From assembly GCA_964569795.1 (NCBI GenBank), contig CAZMVB010000043.1:1-31878 (forward strand): a DNA stretch of 31,878 nucleotides. The letters are read 5' to 3'. Below, piece after piece: positions 7,645-15,679 of this stretch; position 1 is the first letter of the stretch, and each line of letters starts with the position of its first letter. The translations under genes were made by a program, and so were the position numbers. This stretch comes from JAHJDS01 sp964569795. Lineage in GTDB: Bacteria; Desulfobacterota; Desulfarculia; Desulfarculales; JAHJDS01. The notes beneath the pieces are model-generated. The model saw only the letters and a list, made by a program, of their open reading frames with translations, searched no databases and was not told where the DNA came from.

Positions 7645-8584
7645 GACCACCGGCCTGGGCCGGACCTTCGGCCGGGTGACGGCCCTGTCCGGACTGGACC
7701 TGGAGGTCGAGCGGGGCGAGCTGTTCGGCCTGGTCGGACCGGACGGCGCGGGAAAGACAACCACCCTGCGCATCCTGGCCGGTATCCTCAAGCCCAGCCG
7801 GGGCACGGCCCAGGTCATGGGCCTGGACGCGGCCAAGCGCCCGGAACGGATCAAGGACCACCTGGCCTACATGCCCCAGCGCTTCGGCCAGTACGGCGAT
7901 CTGTCGGTCATCGAGAACATCAACTTCTACGCCGACCTGTACCGGGTCCCCAAGAAAAAGCGCCGCCAGCGCATCGAACTCCTGCTCCACGCCTCCCGGA
8001 TGACCCAGTTCCAGGACCGGCTGGCCCGCAACCTGTCCGGCGGCATGAAGCAGAAGATGGGGCTGTGCTGCGCCCTGGTCCACGAGCCCGAGCTCCTGCT
8101 CCTGGACGAGCCGACCACCGGCGTGGACCCGGTCTCGCGCCGGGACTTCTGGCGGATCCTGGCCGACATGCGCGGCCGCGGGGTGACGGTGATCATGGCC
8201 ACGACCTACCTGGACGAGGCCGACCGCTGCACCCGGGTGGGTCTTCTGCACCAGGGCCGCCTGCTCATGGCCGACGAGCCGCCCGCCCTGCGGGGGCATC
8301 TCAAGGGCGTGCTCCTGACCCTGCGGGGCCTCGATCCCTACCGGGCCCGTGACGTTTTACGTGACGCCCCGGAGATCAGGCACCTGACCATGTTCGGGGC
8401 CAACCTCCACCTGGTGGTGGACGACGAGGCCGCGGGCCGGGAGGCGGTCACCCGGCGGCTCGGGGAGGCCGGCCTGGGCGGGTTCGATCTCGAGGCCATG
8501 GTGCCCTCGCTCGAGGACGTCTATATCGCCCTGGTCGAGTCCCGGGCCAAGGCCGACTCGGAAGTCGAGGCGGCCCATGGCTGA
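7625..8584 (+). CDS. ABC transporter ATP-binding protein (equivalent to the N-terminal half of YbhF)
   Basis: 319 aa ABC ATPase. Walker A is GPDGAGKTT (residues 38-46), the Q-loop is in YMPQRFGQY, the signature is NLSGGMKQKMGL, Walker B is ELLLLDEPTTGVDP, and a C-terminal extension of about 100 aa ends in VPSLEDVYIALV, typical of ABC-2 drug exporters. The unusual Asp in the Walker A (GPDG) and the canonical signature match the N-terminal ATPase of the double-ATPase protein YbhF. It overlaps the genes on both sides, so the pair of ATPases is expressed stoichiometrically and probably works as a heterodimer. Confidence 0.93.
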   Translation: MTAPAVKTTGLGRTFGRVTALSGLDLEVERGELFGLVGPDGAGKTTTLRILAGILKPSRGTAQVMGLDAAKRPERIKDHLAYMPQRFGQYGDLSVIENINFYADLYRVPKKKRRQRIELLLHASRMTQFQDRLARNLSGGMKQKMGLCCALVHEPELLLLDEPTTGVDPVSRRDFWRILADMRGRGVTVIMATTYLDEADRCTRVGLLHQGRLLMADEPPALRGHLKGVLLTLRGLDPYRARDVLRDAPEIRHLTMFGANLHLVVDDEAAGREAVTRRLGEAGLGGFDLEAMVPSLEDVYIALVESRAKADSEVEAAHG

Positions 8585-9518
8585 CTGGGCCGTCGAGCTC
8601 AAGGAACTGACCAAGCGATTCGGGACCTTCACCGCCGTGGACCGGGTCAGCCTGACGGTGGGCAAGGGCGAGGTCTTCGGCTTTCTGGGTCCCAACGGGG
8701 CCGGCAAGTCCACCACCATCCGGATGCTGTGCGGCATCCTCCCGCCGACCGAGGGTCAGGCCTTTGTGCTGGGTTACGACGTCGCGCGCGAGGTGCCGGC
8801 CATCAAGCAGCGGATCGGGTACATGTCCCAGAAGTTCTCGCTGTACGAGGACCTGACCGTGGGCGAGAACATCGATTTTTTCTCCGGGCTGTACCGGGTC
8901 CCCAAGGCGAAGAGGGCCGCCCGCCGGGAGAACGCCCTGACCATGGCCGGCCTGACCGACCGGGTGGGCGACGTGACCACCACCCTGCCGGCCGGCATGC
9001 GCCAGCGGCTGGCCCTGGGCTGCGCCCTGCTCCACGAGCCGGACATCGTCTTCCTGGACGAGCCCACCTCGGGGGTGGACCCGACCATGCGCCGCTCCTT
9101 CTGGGACCTGATCTACGATCTGGCCGCGGCCCAGGTGACCGTGTTCGTGACCACCCACTACATGGAAGAGGCCGAGTACTGCCACCGGCTGTGCCTGATC
9201 GATCAGGGCCGGGTGGCCGCCCTGGGCTCGCCGGCCGAGCTCAAGGCCAAGTACGGCCCGCCGGTGGTCCTGGCGGCCACGGTCGGCGACCCGGCGGCCG
9301 CCCTGGTGGTTCTGGGGCAGATACCCGACATCGAGGACGTCTCCCTCTTCGGCCGGGACGTCCACGTCGCCTGGGGCGGCGGGGCCGAGGCCCTCGAGGC
9401 TGAGATCCGCTCCCGGCTGGACGCGGCCGGCGTCCCCCTCACCGGGCTGACCGCCATCCCGCCCTCCCTGGAGGACGTGTTCATCCGCCTGGTCGAGGCC
9501 CGCGCCGATTCGACCTGA
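8577..9518 (+). CDS. ABC transporter ATP-binding protein (equivalent to the C-terminal half of YbhF)
   Basis: 313 aa. Walker A is GPNGAGKSTT, Walker B is DIVFLDEPTSGVDP, and the H-loop region is VFVTTHYMEEAEYC. The signature motif is degenerate: LPAGMRQRLAL replaces LSGGQ. This asymmetry, one canonical and one altered signature, is known for the two halves of YbhF-like ATPases and suggests that one of the two ATP sites is weakened. The C-terminal SLEDVFIRLVEAR tail is shared with the partner. The 8-bp overlap with the first ATPase gene fits either an ancestral split or the unfused ancestral state. Confidence 0.93.
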   Translation: MADWAVELKELTKRFGTFTAVDRVSLTVGKGEVFGFLGPNGAGKSTTIRMLCGILPPTEGQAFVLGYDVAREVPAIKQRIGYMSQKFSLYEDLTVGENIDFFSGLYRVPKAKRAARRENALTMAGLTDRVGDVTTTLPAGMRQRLALGCALLHEPDIVFLDEPTSGVDPTMRRSFWDLIYDLAAAQVTVFVTTHYMEEAEYCHRLCLIDQGRVAALGSPAELKAKYGPPVVLAATVGDPAAALVVLGQIPDIEDVSLFGRDVHVAWGGGAEALEAEIRSRLDAAGVPLTGLTAIPPSLEDVFIRLVEARADST

Positions 9519-9531
9519 GACGAGGCCCGAC

Positions 9532-10665
9532 GTGAATCTCGCCCGCACCATGGCCATCATCCGCAAGGAGACCCGCCATCTCCTCCGGGACAAGCGCAGC
9601 CTGATCCAGTCCATTCTCCTGCCGATGATGATGCTCTTTCTGTTCGGCTACGCCCTGTCCCTGGACGTGGACCGGATCCCGACGGTGATCTACGACCTGG
9701 ACAAGACCTTCGAGAGCGCCGACCTTCACCGCCGCCTGGTCGCCTCCCGCTACTTCGACGTCATCGGCGCCGTCCACTCCTACCGCCAGCTCGAGCGGAT
9801 GATCATGACCCGCCGGGCGATGATGGCCCTGGTCATCCCGTACGGCTTCGGGGCCAAGCTCAAGAAGAACCAGCGGCCCAAGATCCAGGTCTTTCTGGAC
9901 GGCGTGGACGCCTCGACGGCGACCATCGCCCTGGGCTACATCCAGGGCCTGGTCGGCCAGTTCGGGATGGAGCGGATCTTCAGCAACTTCCGGCGGATGG
10001 GCCTGACCAATCTGGAGCCGCCCCTGGACGTCCGGATGCGGGTCTGGTTCAACCCCGAGCTGCGGAGCAAGAACTTCATCATCCCCGGACTGATCGCGGT
10101 CATCATGGCCATTGTCAGCGCCTCGACCGTGTCCCTGACCATCGCCCGCGAGTGGGAGAACGGGACCATGGAGCAACTGGTCTCGACCCCGCTGCGGCCC
10201 CTGGAGCTGCTCATCGGCAAGATGGTCCCCTACCTGGCCCTGGGCATGGTCAGCCTGGCCCTGTCCGTGGCCGTGGCCGTCTATCTGTTCCGGGTGCCCT
10301 TCGTCGGGTCGATCACGCTCCTGTTGGCCTTTTCCTTCATCTTCCTGGTCGGGACCCTGAGCATGGGCCTGCTCATCTCGATCAGGGTCAAGAGCCAGCT
10401 GGTGGCCAACCAGATCGGGGTGGTGACCACCTTTCTGCCCTCGTTCCTGCTGTCCGGGTTCATTTTTCCGATCCTGAACATGCCGGCCGTGCTCCAGTAC
10501 GTGACCTACATCGTCCCGGCCCGGTATTACGTCTCGATCCTCAAGGGGCTCTTTCTAAAAGGCGTCGGCCTGCACACCCTGGCCTCCGAGGCCGCCTTTC
10601 TGGCCGGCTTCGCCCTGGTCATGTTCCTGCTCGCCGCCCGGAGCCTGAAGATGAGGTTGGCCTGA
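9532..10665 (+). CDS. ABC-2 type permease (YbhS-like)
   Basis: 377 aa, the same length as I recall for E. coli YbhS. It starts with GTG at 9532. One N-terminal transmembrane helix (SILLPMMMLFLFGYALSL, about residues 30-48) is followed by a large extracytoplasmic domain (about 50-175, with FNPELRSKNFIIPGLI marking the return to the membrane). Five further helices (about 178-370) include the ABC-2 signature region REWENGTMEQLVSTPLRPLE. Together with the next gene it forms the membrane channel driven by the two ATPases. Confidence 0.92.
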   Translation: MNLARTMAIIRKETRHLLRDKRSLIQSILLPMMMLFLFGYALSLDVDRIPTVIYDLDKTFESADLHRRLVASRYFDVIGAVHSYRQLERMIMTRRAMMALVIPYGFGAKLKKNQRPKIQVFLDGVDASTATIALGYIQGLVGQFGMERIFSNFRRMGLTNLEPPLDVRMRVWFNPELRSKNFIIPGLIAVIMAIVSASTVSLTIAREWENGTMEQLVSTPLRPLELLIGKMVPYLALGMVSLALSVAVAVYLFRVPFVGSITLLLAFSFIFLVGTLSMGLLISIRVKSQLVANQIGVVTTFLPSFLLSGFIFPILNMPAVLQYVTYIVPARYYVSILKGLFLKGVGLHTLASEAAFLAGFALVMFLLAARSLKMRLA

Positions 10666-11819
10666 TGCTGGTCCGGATCGCCCACATGCTGAAAAAGGAG
10701 CTGACCCTGGTCGTCCGCGACCCCCGGCTCCGGTTCGTGATCATCGTCCCGTCCCTGGTGCAACTGATGCTCTTCGGCTACGCGGCCAACACCGACATCC
10801 GCCACATCCCGACCCTGGTCGCCGACCGGGACAACACCATTCAGTCCCGCGAGTTCGTCCGCAAGTTCACCTCGACCGGCTACTTCAACGTGGTCGAGAA
10901 GAACCCGGACCCGCGCCGGATGGACTGGCTCATGAATCACGACGAAATCCGGGCGATCATCCATCTCCCCCGGGGCTTCGGGGCCAACCTGAAGCGGCGG
11001 CGCACGGCCGTGGCCCAGATCATCGTGGACGGCACCGACTCGAACACCGCCTCCCAGGTGGCGGCCTACAGCCGGGCCGTGACCCAGGCCTACACCGAGG
11101 CCCTGCTGCGCGAGCGGCTGACCTATCTGGTCGGCCTGATGCTGGAGCAGGGCCAGTTGTTTCCGACCGGGGCCGGACCGGTCGAGCTCGAACCCCGGGT
11201 CTGGTTCAACCCCAACCTCGAGTCCCGCAATTTCTACATCCCGGGCATCGTCGCCACCATCACCCTGATCATCATCACCCTCCTGACCTCCATGGCCGTG
11301 GTCCGGGAACTGGAGCAGGGGACCCTGGAGCAACTGAGCGTCACCCCCCTGACCGCCCTGGAGTTCATCATCGGCAAGACGGTCCCCTTCGCCCTGATCG
11401 GCTATCTGAACATGGCCCTGATCGCCACCGTCGGCATCCTCTGGTTCAAGGTGCCCTTTCAGGGCTCGGTGGGCCTGCTGTTTTTGGCGGCCACCTTTTA
11501 CATCCTGGCCTCGATCGGGGTGGGGCTGTTCATCTCGACGGTCTCCAACACCCTCCAGCAGGCGATGATGTCCACCTTCTTCTTCCTGTTTCCGACCATC
11601 GTCCTGTCGGGTTTCATGTTCCCCATCCGGAACATGCCCCAGATCATCCAGTACCTGACCTATCTCAACCCGCTGCGCTACTTCCTGGTCGTGCTGCGGG
11701 ACGTGTTCCTCAAGGGCAACGGCCTGGCCGTGTTGTGGCCGCAACTGGTCGCCCTGGGGGTGCTGGGGGTGGCCGCCTTTTACCTGAGCGCCAGGCGGCT
11801 CAGAAAGCGGCTGCACTAG
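10665..11819 (+). CDS. ABC-2 type permease (YbhR-like)
   Basis: 384 aa. The ATG at 10665 shares its A with the preceding stop, giving tight translational coupling. The architecture matches the partner: helix 1 (FVIIVPSLVQLMLFGYAAN), an extracytoplasmic domain ending in WFNPNLESRNFYIPGIV, and five C-terminal helices with the ABC-2 motif RELEQGTLEQLSVTPL. It is paralogous to the upstream permease, so the channel is a heterodimer. The exporter is a complete six-gene unit except for an outer-membrane TolC-type channel, which is not in the window. YbhGFSR in E. coli has been linked to cation and drug efflux; the substrate here is unknown. Confidence 0.92.
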   Translation: MLVRIAHMLKKELTLVVRDPRLRFVIIVPSLVQLMLFGYAANTDIRHIPTLVADRDNTIQSREFVRKFTSTGYFNVVEKNPDPRRMDWLMNHDEIRAIIHLPRGFGANLKRRRTAVAQIIVDGTDSNTASQVAAYSRAVTQAYTEALLRERLTYLVGLMLEQGQLFPTGAGPVELEPRVWFNPNLESRNFYIPGIVATITLIIITLLTSMAVVRELEQGTLEQLSVTPLTALEFIIGKTVPFALIGYLNMALIATVGILWFKVPFQGSVGLLFLAATFYILASIGVGLFISTVSNTLQQAMMSTFFFLFPTIVLSGFMFPIRNMPQIIQYLTYLNPLRYFLVVLRDVFLKGNGLAVLWPQLVALGVLGVAAFYLSARRLRKRLH

Positions 11820-11860
11820 TCGGTTGTCTGGGGCGGGGGCGTTATGCTAGTGTTGGCCCC

Positions 11861-12706
11861 ATGAAACGCGTCCTGATCATGAGCAAGGCCCAGCACACCG
11901 GGGCGGACCGGGCGGCGGAAAGCATCGCCGCCTGGCTGACCGAGCGCGACGTCGAGGTGGTCAAGTCCCCCTCAGGGGCGGACCCGGCCGCCCTGGACCT
12001 GGCCGTGGTTCTGGGCGGGGACGGGACGCTTCTGGGCGCGGCCCGCGAGGTGGGCATCAAGGGCGTGCCCATCCTGGGGGTCAACCTGGGGGGTCTGGGA
12101 TTTTTGACCGCGGTCGGCCTGAACCGGATGTACGACGTCCTGGAACACTGGCTGGCCGGCGAGCACCGGGTCCAGGAACGGATGACCCTCGAGGGCCGGG
12201 TAATGCGCGACGGCCGCGAGGTCAGCCGGGGCCTGGTCCTGAACGACCTGGTCATCAACAAGGCCGCCCTGGCCCGGATCCTGGACCTGCCGACCTTTAT
12301 CGACGACCGCTTCCTGACCACCTTCCGGGCCGACGGCCTGATCATCTCGACGCCCACCGGCTCGACGGCCTACAACCTGGCCGCCGGCGGTCCGATCCTG
12401 GTCCCCGGCCTCCAGGCGATCATCCTGACCCCGATCTGTCCCTTCACCCTGACCAACCGGCCCCTGGTCCTGGGGGATATGGCCCGGATCGAGGTCCAAC
12501 TGGAGCGGGGCGACGACGCCTACCTGACCTATGACGGCCAGGTGGGCTTTGATCTGGCCGACGGCGACCGGGTCCTTGTCGGACGGGCCGGCCAGACCAT
12601 CCGGCTGGTCGAGTCACCCCTGGGCTATTTCGAGATCCTGCGGACCAAGCTGGGCTGGGGCGAGGCGGCCGGCCGCCGGGCCCGAACCCGGGGCGAGGCC
12701 GATTGA
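11861..12706 (+). CDS. nadK: NAD kinase
   Basis: 281 aa ATP-dependent NAD kinase, making NADP from NAD in the cytosol. The diagnostic GGDGT is at residues 52-56 in AVVLGGDGTLL. LVLNDLVINK carries the NAD-binding Asn-Asp/Glu position, and PTGSTAYNLAAGGPI is the conserved phosphate/ribose-binding loop. The start is the ATG at 11861, just after the exporter operon; longer in-frame versions run back into the permease gene. The C-terminal 20 or so residues are Arg-rich and poorly conserved. It is a housekeeping gene with no evident link to its neighbours. Confidence 0.95.
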   Translation: MKRVLIMSKAQHTGADRAAESIAAWLTERDVEVVKSPSGADPAALDLAVVLGGDGTLLGAAREVGIKGVPILGVNLGGLGFLTAVGLNRMYDVLEHWLAGEHRVQERMTLEGRVMRDGREVSRGLVLNDLVINKAALARILDLPTFIDDRFLTTFRADGLIISTPTGSTAYNLAAGGPILVPGLQAIILTPICPFTLTNRPLVLGDMARIEVQLERGDDAYLTYDGQVGFDLADGDRVLVGRAGQTIRLVESPLGYFEILRTKLGWGEAAGRRARTRGEAD

Positions 12707-12754
12707 GTTTTTTGTAATTTGACCTGGCCAGCGAGGACTCTTGACCGGTGCCGG

Positions 12755-12771
12755 CCCCGTCTTTTACGGGG
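12755..12771 (+). terminator. Small hairpin between convergent genes
   Basis: CCCCGT and ACGGGG form a 6-bp stem around the loop CTTTT, in the 66-bp gap between nadK and the convergent reductase gene. The flanking T content is modest, so terminator function is only possible. Confidence 0.3.
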
Positions 12772-12772
12772 A

Positions 12773-14503
12773 TCAGTCTTCTTCAGGATGGGGCAAAATC
12801 GACTCCCCCCACTTCTTGACCGCGGCCACGCCGCCGGCCAGATTGACCGCGTCGGTTCGTCCCTCCCGGGCGAGCTGACGCTGGGCCTCGTAGGACCTCA
12901 CCCCTGAGTTGCAGATCAGCACCAGTTTCTTGTCCCGGGGCAGTTTGTCCACCAGGCCGTCCAGTTGCTCCTGGGGAAAGTGCATCCAGTGGGGGGCCAG
13001 GGCCTCGAGATAGGGCGCGGCGTTATCCATGGCCCGGACGTCGATGAAGGCCCATTCCCCCTGGTCCCGCTCGGCCAGAAGCCGCGAGAACTCCTCGGGG
13101 GAAATATCCTTGAGGCGGCCCTCCAGCAGGTTCTCGGCGGTGTTGGCCGCGGCGTTCAGGATGTCCAGGGCCGAGGCAAAGGGCGGCGAGTAGGGCACCT
13201 CCAGGTTCGAGATTTCCGTGATGGTCGGTTGGTAGGGCATGAGCGCGGCCACGGCGCTGATCCGGCCGGCCAGGGCGTCGCCGTGGTCGCAGACCCCCAT
13301 CAGGCCCAGCACCCGCCGGGTGTCCGGCTCGACGATCAGCTTGAGGTACATCAGCTCGAAGTCGGGGTAGAAGTGGGCCTTGTCGGCCTGGACCACCAGG
13401 ACGCCGACCGCGTCCAGGCCGGCCTGGGTCGCCCGCTCCACACCCAGCCCCACCTTGGCCACCCCCAGGCCGAATAATTTAATAACGAAACTCCCGGCCA
13501 CCCCTGGAAACGTGGCGTGTCCGCCGGCCAGGTTGGTCCCGATCACCCGGCCCTGGCGGTTGGCCAGCGAGCCCGAGGGCACGTACACCGTGCCGCCGGT
13601 GACCAGGCACTTGTTGGCCACGCAGTCCCCGCCGGCAAAGATATCCGGGTCCGAGGTGCGCAGGGTCTCGTCCACCACGATTGACCCCCGCTCGTCAGTG
13701 AGCAGCCCGGCGGCCGCGGCCAGCTCGCCGTTGGGTTGGACCCCGGCGGCCAGGACCACCAGGTCCACGTCCAGGGTCATCTGGTCGGTGACGATCCGCT
13801 CGACCCCCTGATCGTCGCCCTCGAACCGCTCGATCCGGTGTCCGAGGTGGAGGTTGATTTCGTTTTTAGCCAGGTGGGCCTCGACCATCCGGGCGATGTC
13901 GGCGTCCAGGACGCCGGGCAGGATATGGGGGGCGATCTCGAAGACGTGGGTCTCGATCCCCCACAAATCGGCCATGGCCTCGGCCATTTCCAGGCCGGTG
14001 GCCCCGGCCCCGATGACCGCCGCCGCGTTCACTCGCCCCTGGGAGATGATCCGCTTGATGGCCTCGGCCTGGTGGAGATTGCCCACCGGCCAGACCCCGG
14101 GCAGGTCCGCCCCGACAATGGGCGGGACGTTGGGCCGGCTGCCCGTGGCCAGGACCAGCTTGTCATAGGGCAGGGCGTCTTCCTCGCCCGTGTCCAGGTT
14201 TTTTATCCGGACGACCTTTCGCTCGCGGTCAATGGCCAGGGCCTCGGTCCGGGTCAGGACGTCGATGCCCTTGGCCCCCTTGAAAAAGGCCGCGTCCCGG
14301 GTCATGTGGAACGAGGTGCTCAGCAGGCCCTTCAAATCTGGCACGTCGCCGGACACGTAATAGGGGATGCCGCAGCCGCCATAGGAGATCAGGTCGTCCC
14401 GGTCGATCATGGTCACCTTCGCCTCGGGGACCAGCCTCTTCAGCCGGCAGCCGGCCTTGGGACCGCAGGCCACGGCGCCGATTATGACAACGTTTAATGA
14501 CAC
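12773..14503 (-). CDS. FAD-dependent CoA-disulfide/persulfide reductase with C-terminal rhodanese domain
   Basis: 576 aa with a GTG start at 14503. The N-terminal two-dinucleotide-fold reductase has the FAD motif VVIIGAVACGPKAG, the active-site cysteine C44 in YGGCGIPYYVSG (the single-Cys CoADR type, not a CxxxxC disulfide pair), the NAD(P)H motif AAVIGAGATGLEMAEAM, and DIFAGGDC for FAD. Residues about 470-576 form a rhodanese domain with its catalytic cysteine C531 in CNSGVR. This fusion (CoADR-Rhd/Npsr) reduces CoA persulfides or polysulfide with NAD(P)H, which suits an anaerobe handling elemental sulfur. It is monocistronic and convergent with nadK. Confidence 0.92.
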   Translation of the reverse strand: MSLNVVIIGAVACGPKAGCRLKRLVPEAKVTMIDRDDLISYGGCGIPYYVSGDVPDLKGLLSTSFHMTRDAAFFKGAKGIDVLTRTEALAIDRERKVVRIKNLDTGEEDALPYDKLVLATGSRPNVPPIVGADLPGVWPVGNLHQAEAIKRIISQGRVNAAAVIGAGATGLEMAEAMADLWGIETHVFEIAPHILPGVLDADIARMVEAHLAKNEINLHLGHRIERFEGDDQGVERIVTDQMTLDVDLVVLAAGVQPNGELAAAAGLLTDERGSIVVDETLRTSDPDIFAGGDCVANKCLVTGGTVYVPSGSLANRQGRVIGTNLAGGHATFPGVAGSFVIKLFGLGVAKVGLGVERATQAGLDAVGVLVVQADKAHFYPDFELMYLKLIVEPDTRRVLGLMGVCDHGDALAGRISAVAALMPYQPTITEISNLEVPYSPPFASALDILNAAANTAENLLEGRLKDISPEEFSRLLAERDQGEWAFIDVRAMDNAAPYLEALAPHWMHFPQEQLDGLVDKLPRDKKLVLICNSGVRSYEAQRQLAREGRTDAVNLAGGVAAVKKWGESILPHPEED

Positions 14504-14623
14504 GACGGATTCACCCCTCGACTCCGCGGCTCGTTCCGGCCCGGGAGATGTTGTTTTATTTGAAAATCGGATACCAATCGCTTCTGGACACAGCCGGGCT
14601 TGGGCCGACCTCGGATTACCGGC

Positions 14624-15100
14624 TCATCCCAGCTCGGCCGTGGGCGGCCCGGTCATCCGCGGGGGCTGCCCGCCGGCGCTGACAAAGGCCTCGACCACCC
14701 GCTGGGACAGATAGCCGATCTGCTCCGTTACGAAAAACTCGACGTCGAAGCAGTAGCCGGTTTCGTCGAACAGTCCCTGGGGCACGGCGTTGCCCTCGCC
14801 GGCCGGATCGGTGATCTCGTCCTCATAAAAGCAGACCGACAGCCACCAGGGCTCGTGGTCCGAGACCAGGACGTCGATCAGAAAGAACACCGGCCGGGTC
14901 CGGCCCTCGGGCGCCGGCTCCAGCCGGGCCCGCCAGGACCAACTGATGCCCGGGCGCTCGACGATCGTCCAGGCCACCTCCGGCCAGCGCAGGGCGGCCC
15001 CGGTCAGCTCGGCAAAGGCCTGCCTCAGCGGCCGCTGTCCCGCCGGCCAGGCCGTCAGGAGCCGCCTCAGATTCTGTTTGGTGTCTTCCTGACTGGTCAT
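14624..15100 (-). CDS. Hypothetical protein, about 158 aa
   Basis: The likely start is the ATG at 15100, with GGGGG just upstream; in-frame alternatives lie at 15130 and 15163. The protein is soluble, has no signal peptide, and begins with a helical stretch (EDTKQNLRRLLTAW). A beta-rich centre follows (VAWTIVERPGISWSWRARL, then PVFFLIDVLVSDHEPWWLSV) and an acidic loop with Cys (GYCFDVEFFV). I do not recognise the family. The composition and third-position GC match the chromosome, so it looks native. It is divergent from the lipoprotein gene at 15226. Confidence 0.75.
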   Translation of the reverse strand: MTSQEDTKQNLRRLLTAWPAGQRPLRQAFAELTGAALRWPEVAWTIVERPGISWSWRARLEPAPEGRTRPVFFLIDVLVSDHEPWWLSVCFYEDEITDPAGEGNAVPQGLFDETGYCFDVEFFVTEQIGYLSQRVVEAFVSAGGQPPRMTGPPTAELG

Positions 15101-15168
15101 GGCCCCCAGCCCTAACACAATCCCGTTCATTGGACAAGCCTGCGGAACGGGGGGAACGCCCATGAAAC

Positions 15169-15198
15169 TTGCGTCCCCGTGTTTAGAACTGATAAAAT
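15169..15198 (+). promoter_or_regulatory. Promoter for the glycine-zipper lipoprotein gene
   Basis: TTGCGT (15169-15174), an 18-bp spacer and TAAAAT (15193-15198, 5 of 6). The region is AT-rich against a GC-rich background and lies just before the AGGAGG site at 15215-15220. Confidence 0.5.
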
Positions 15199-15225
15199 TT
15201 TATTAATAAAACCGAGGAGGTTCAA

Positions 15226-15627
15226 ATGCGCCGCATTATGGCGTGGTTGGTGATAGCGGTCCTGGTCGGGGCGCTCCTGTCCTGCGGCAGCGCCCAGCGG
15301 ACCGGCGGGGTCATCGGCGGCGCGGTCGGGGCCGTGACCGGCGGGCTGATCGCCGGCTCGGGCAGCCGCTGGATCGGGACCATCCTCGGCGGGGCCATCG
15401 GGGCCCTGGCCGGCGCCGGGATAGGGACCCTGATGGACCGGGCCAGCCGCCAGGCGGCCTACACCGGCCGGCCGGTCCAGTACATGGCCGCCGGTGGCCG
15501 GGACCGGGTGGTCTCGACGCCCATCGGCCGGGACGACCGGACCGGATGCGTCATCGTCCGCGAGACCATCTACCGTCAAGGACAGATCCTCAAGACCGGA
15601 TACCGCCAGGTCTGCCCCCAAAGATGA
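15226..15627 (+). CDS. Glycine-zipper lipoprotein (17-kDa surface antigen/SlyB-like)
   Basis: 133 aa. An ideal AGGAGG lies 5 bases before the ATG. The lipoprotein signal ends in GALLSC with the modified cysteine at C20. Residues about 27-70 are a glycine-zipper double helix (GGVIGGAVGAVTGG, then GTILGGAIGALAGAGIG) as in Rick_17kDa_Anti/SlyB proteins. The C-terminal part (about 75-133) is a small beta-rich region with two Cys (TGCVIVRE, QVCPQR) that may pair. Such proteins sit in the outer membrane and stabilise the envelope. It is monocistronic and convergent with the channel gene. Confidence 0.88.
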   Translation: MRRIMAWLVIAVLVGALLSCGSAQRTGGVIGGAVGAVTGGLIAGSGSRWIGTILGGAIGALAGAGIGTLMDRASRQAAYTGRPVQYMAAGGRDRVVSTPIGRDDRTGCVIVRETIYRQGQILKTGYRQVCPQR

Positions 15628-15679
15628 CCCCGGGCCTGCCCAGGGGCGAAAAATAACCTTGATTCAAGCGACATAGTTT

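Noticed and set aside
6430..7854. Long minus-strand frame opposite the membrane fusion protein gene (474 codons)
   Set aside because: A high-GC shadow: the protein is low-complexity Gly/Pro/Leu/Asp with no motifs, while the plus-strand frame is a clear HlyD protein.
8448..9614. 388-codon minus-strand frame opposite the second ATPase
   Set aside because: Antisense shadow of a confidently assigned ABC ATPase; absence of stops follows from GC-rich codons.
10527..11816. 429-codon minus-strand frame opposite the second permease
   Set aside because: Rich in Gly/Gln/His/Asp repeats typical of the antisense of membrane-protein codons; no ribosome site and no domain.
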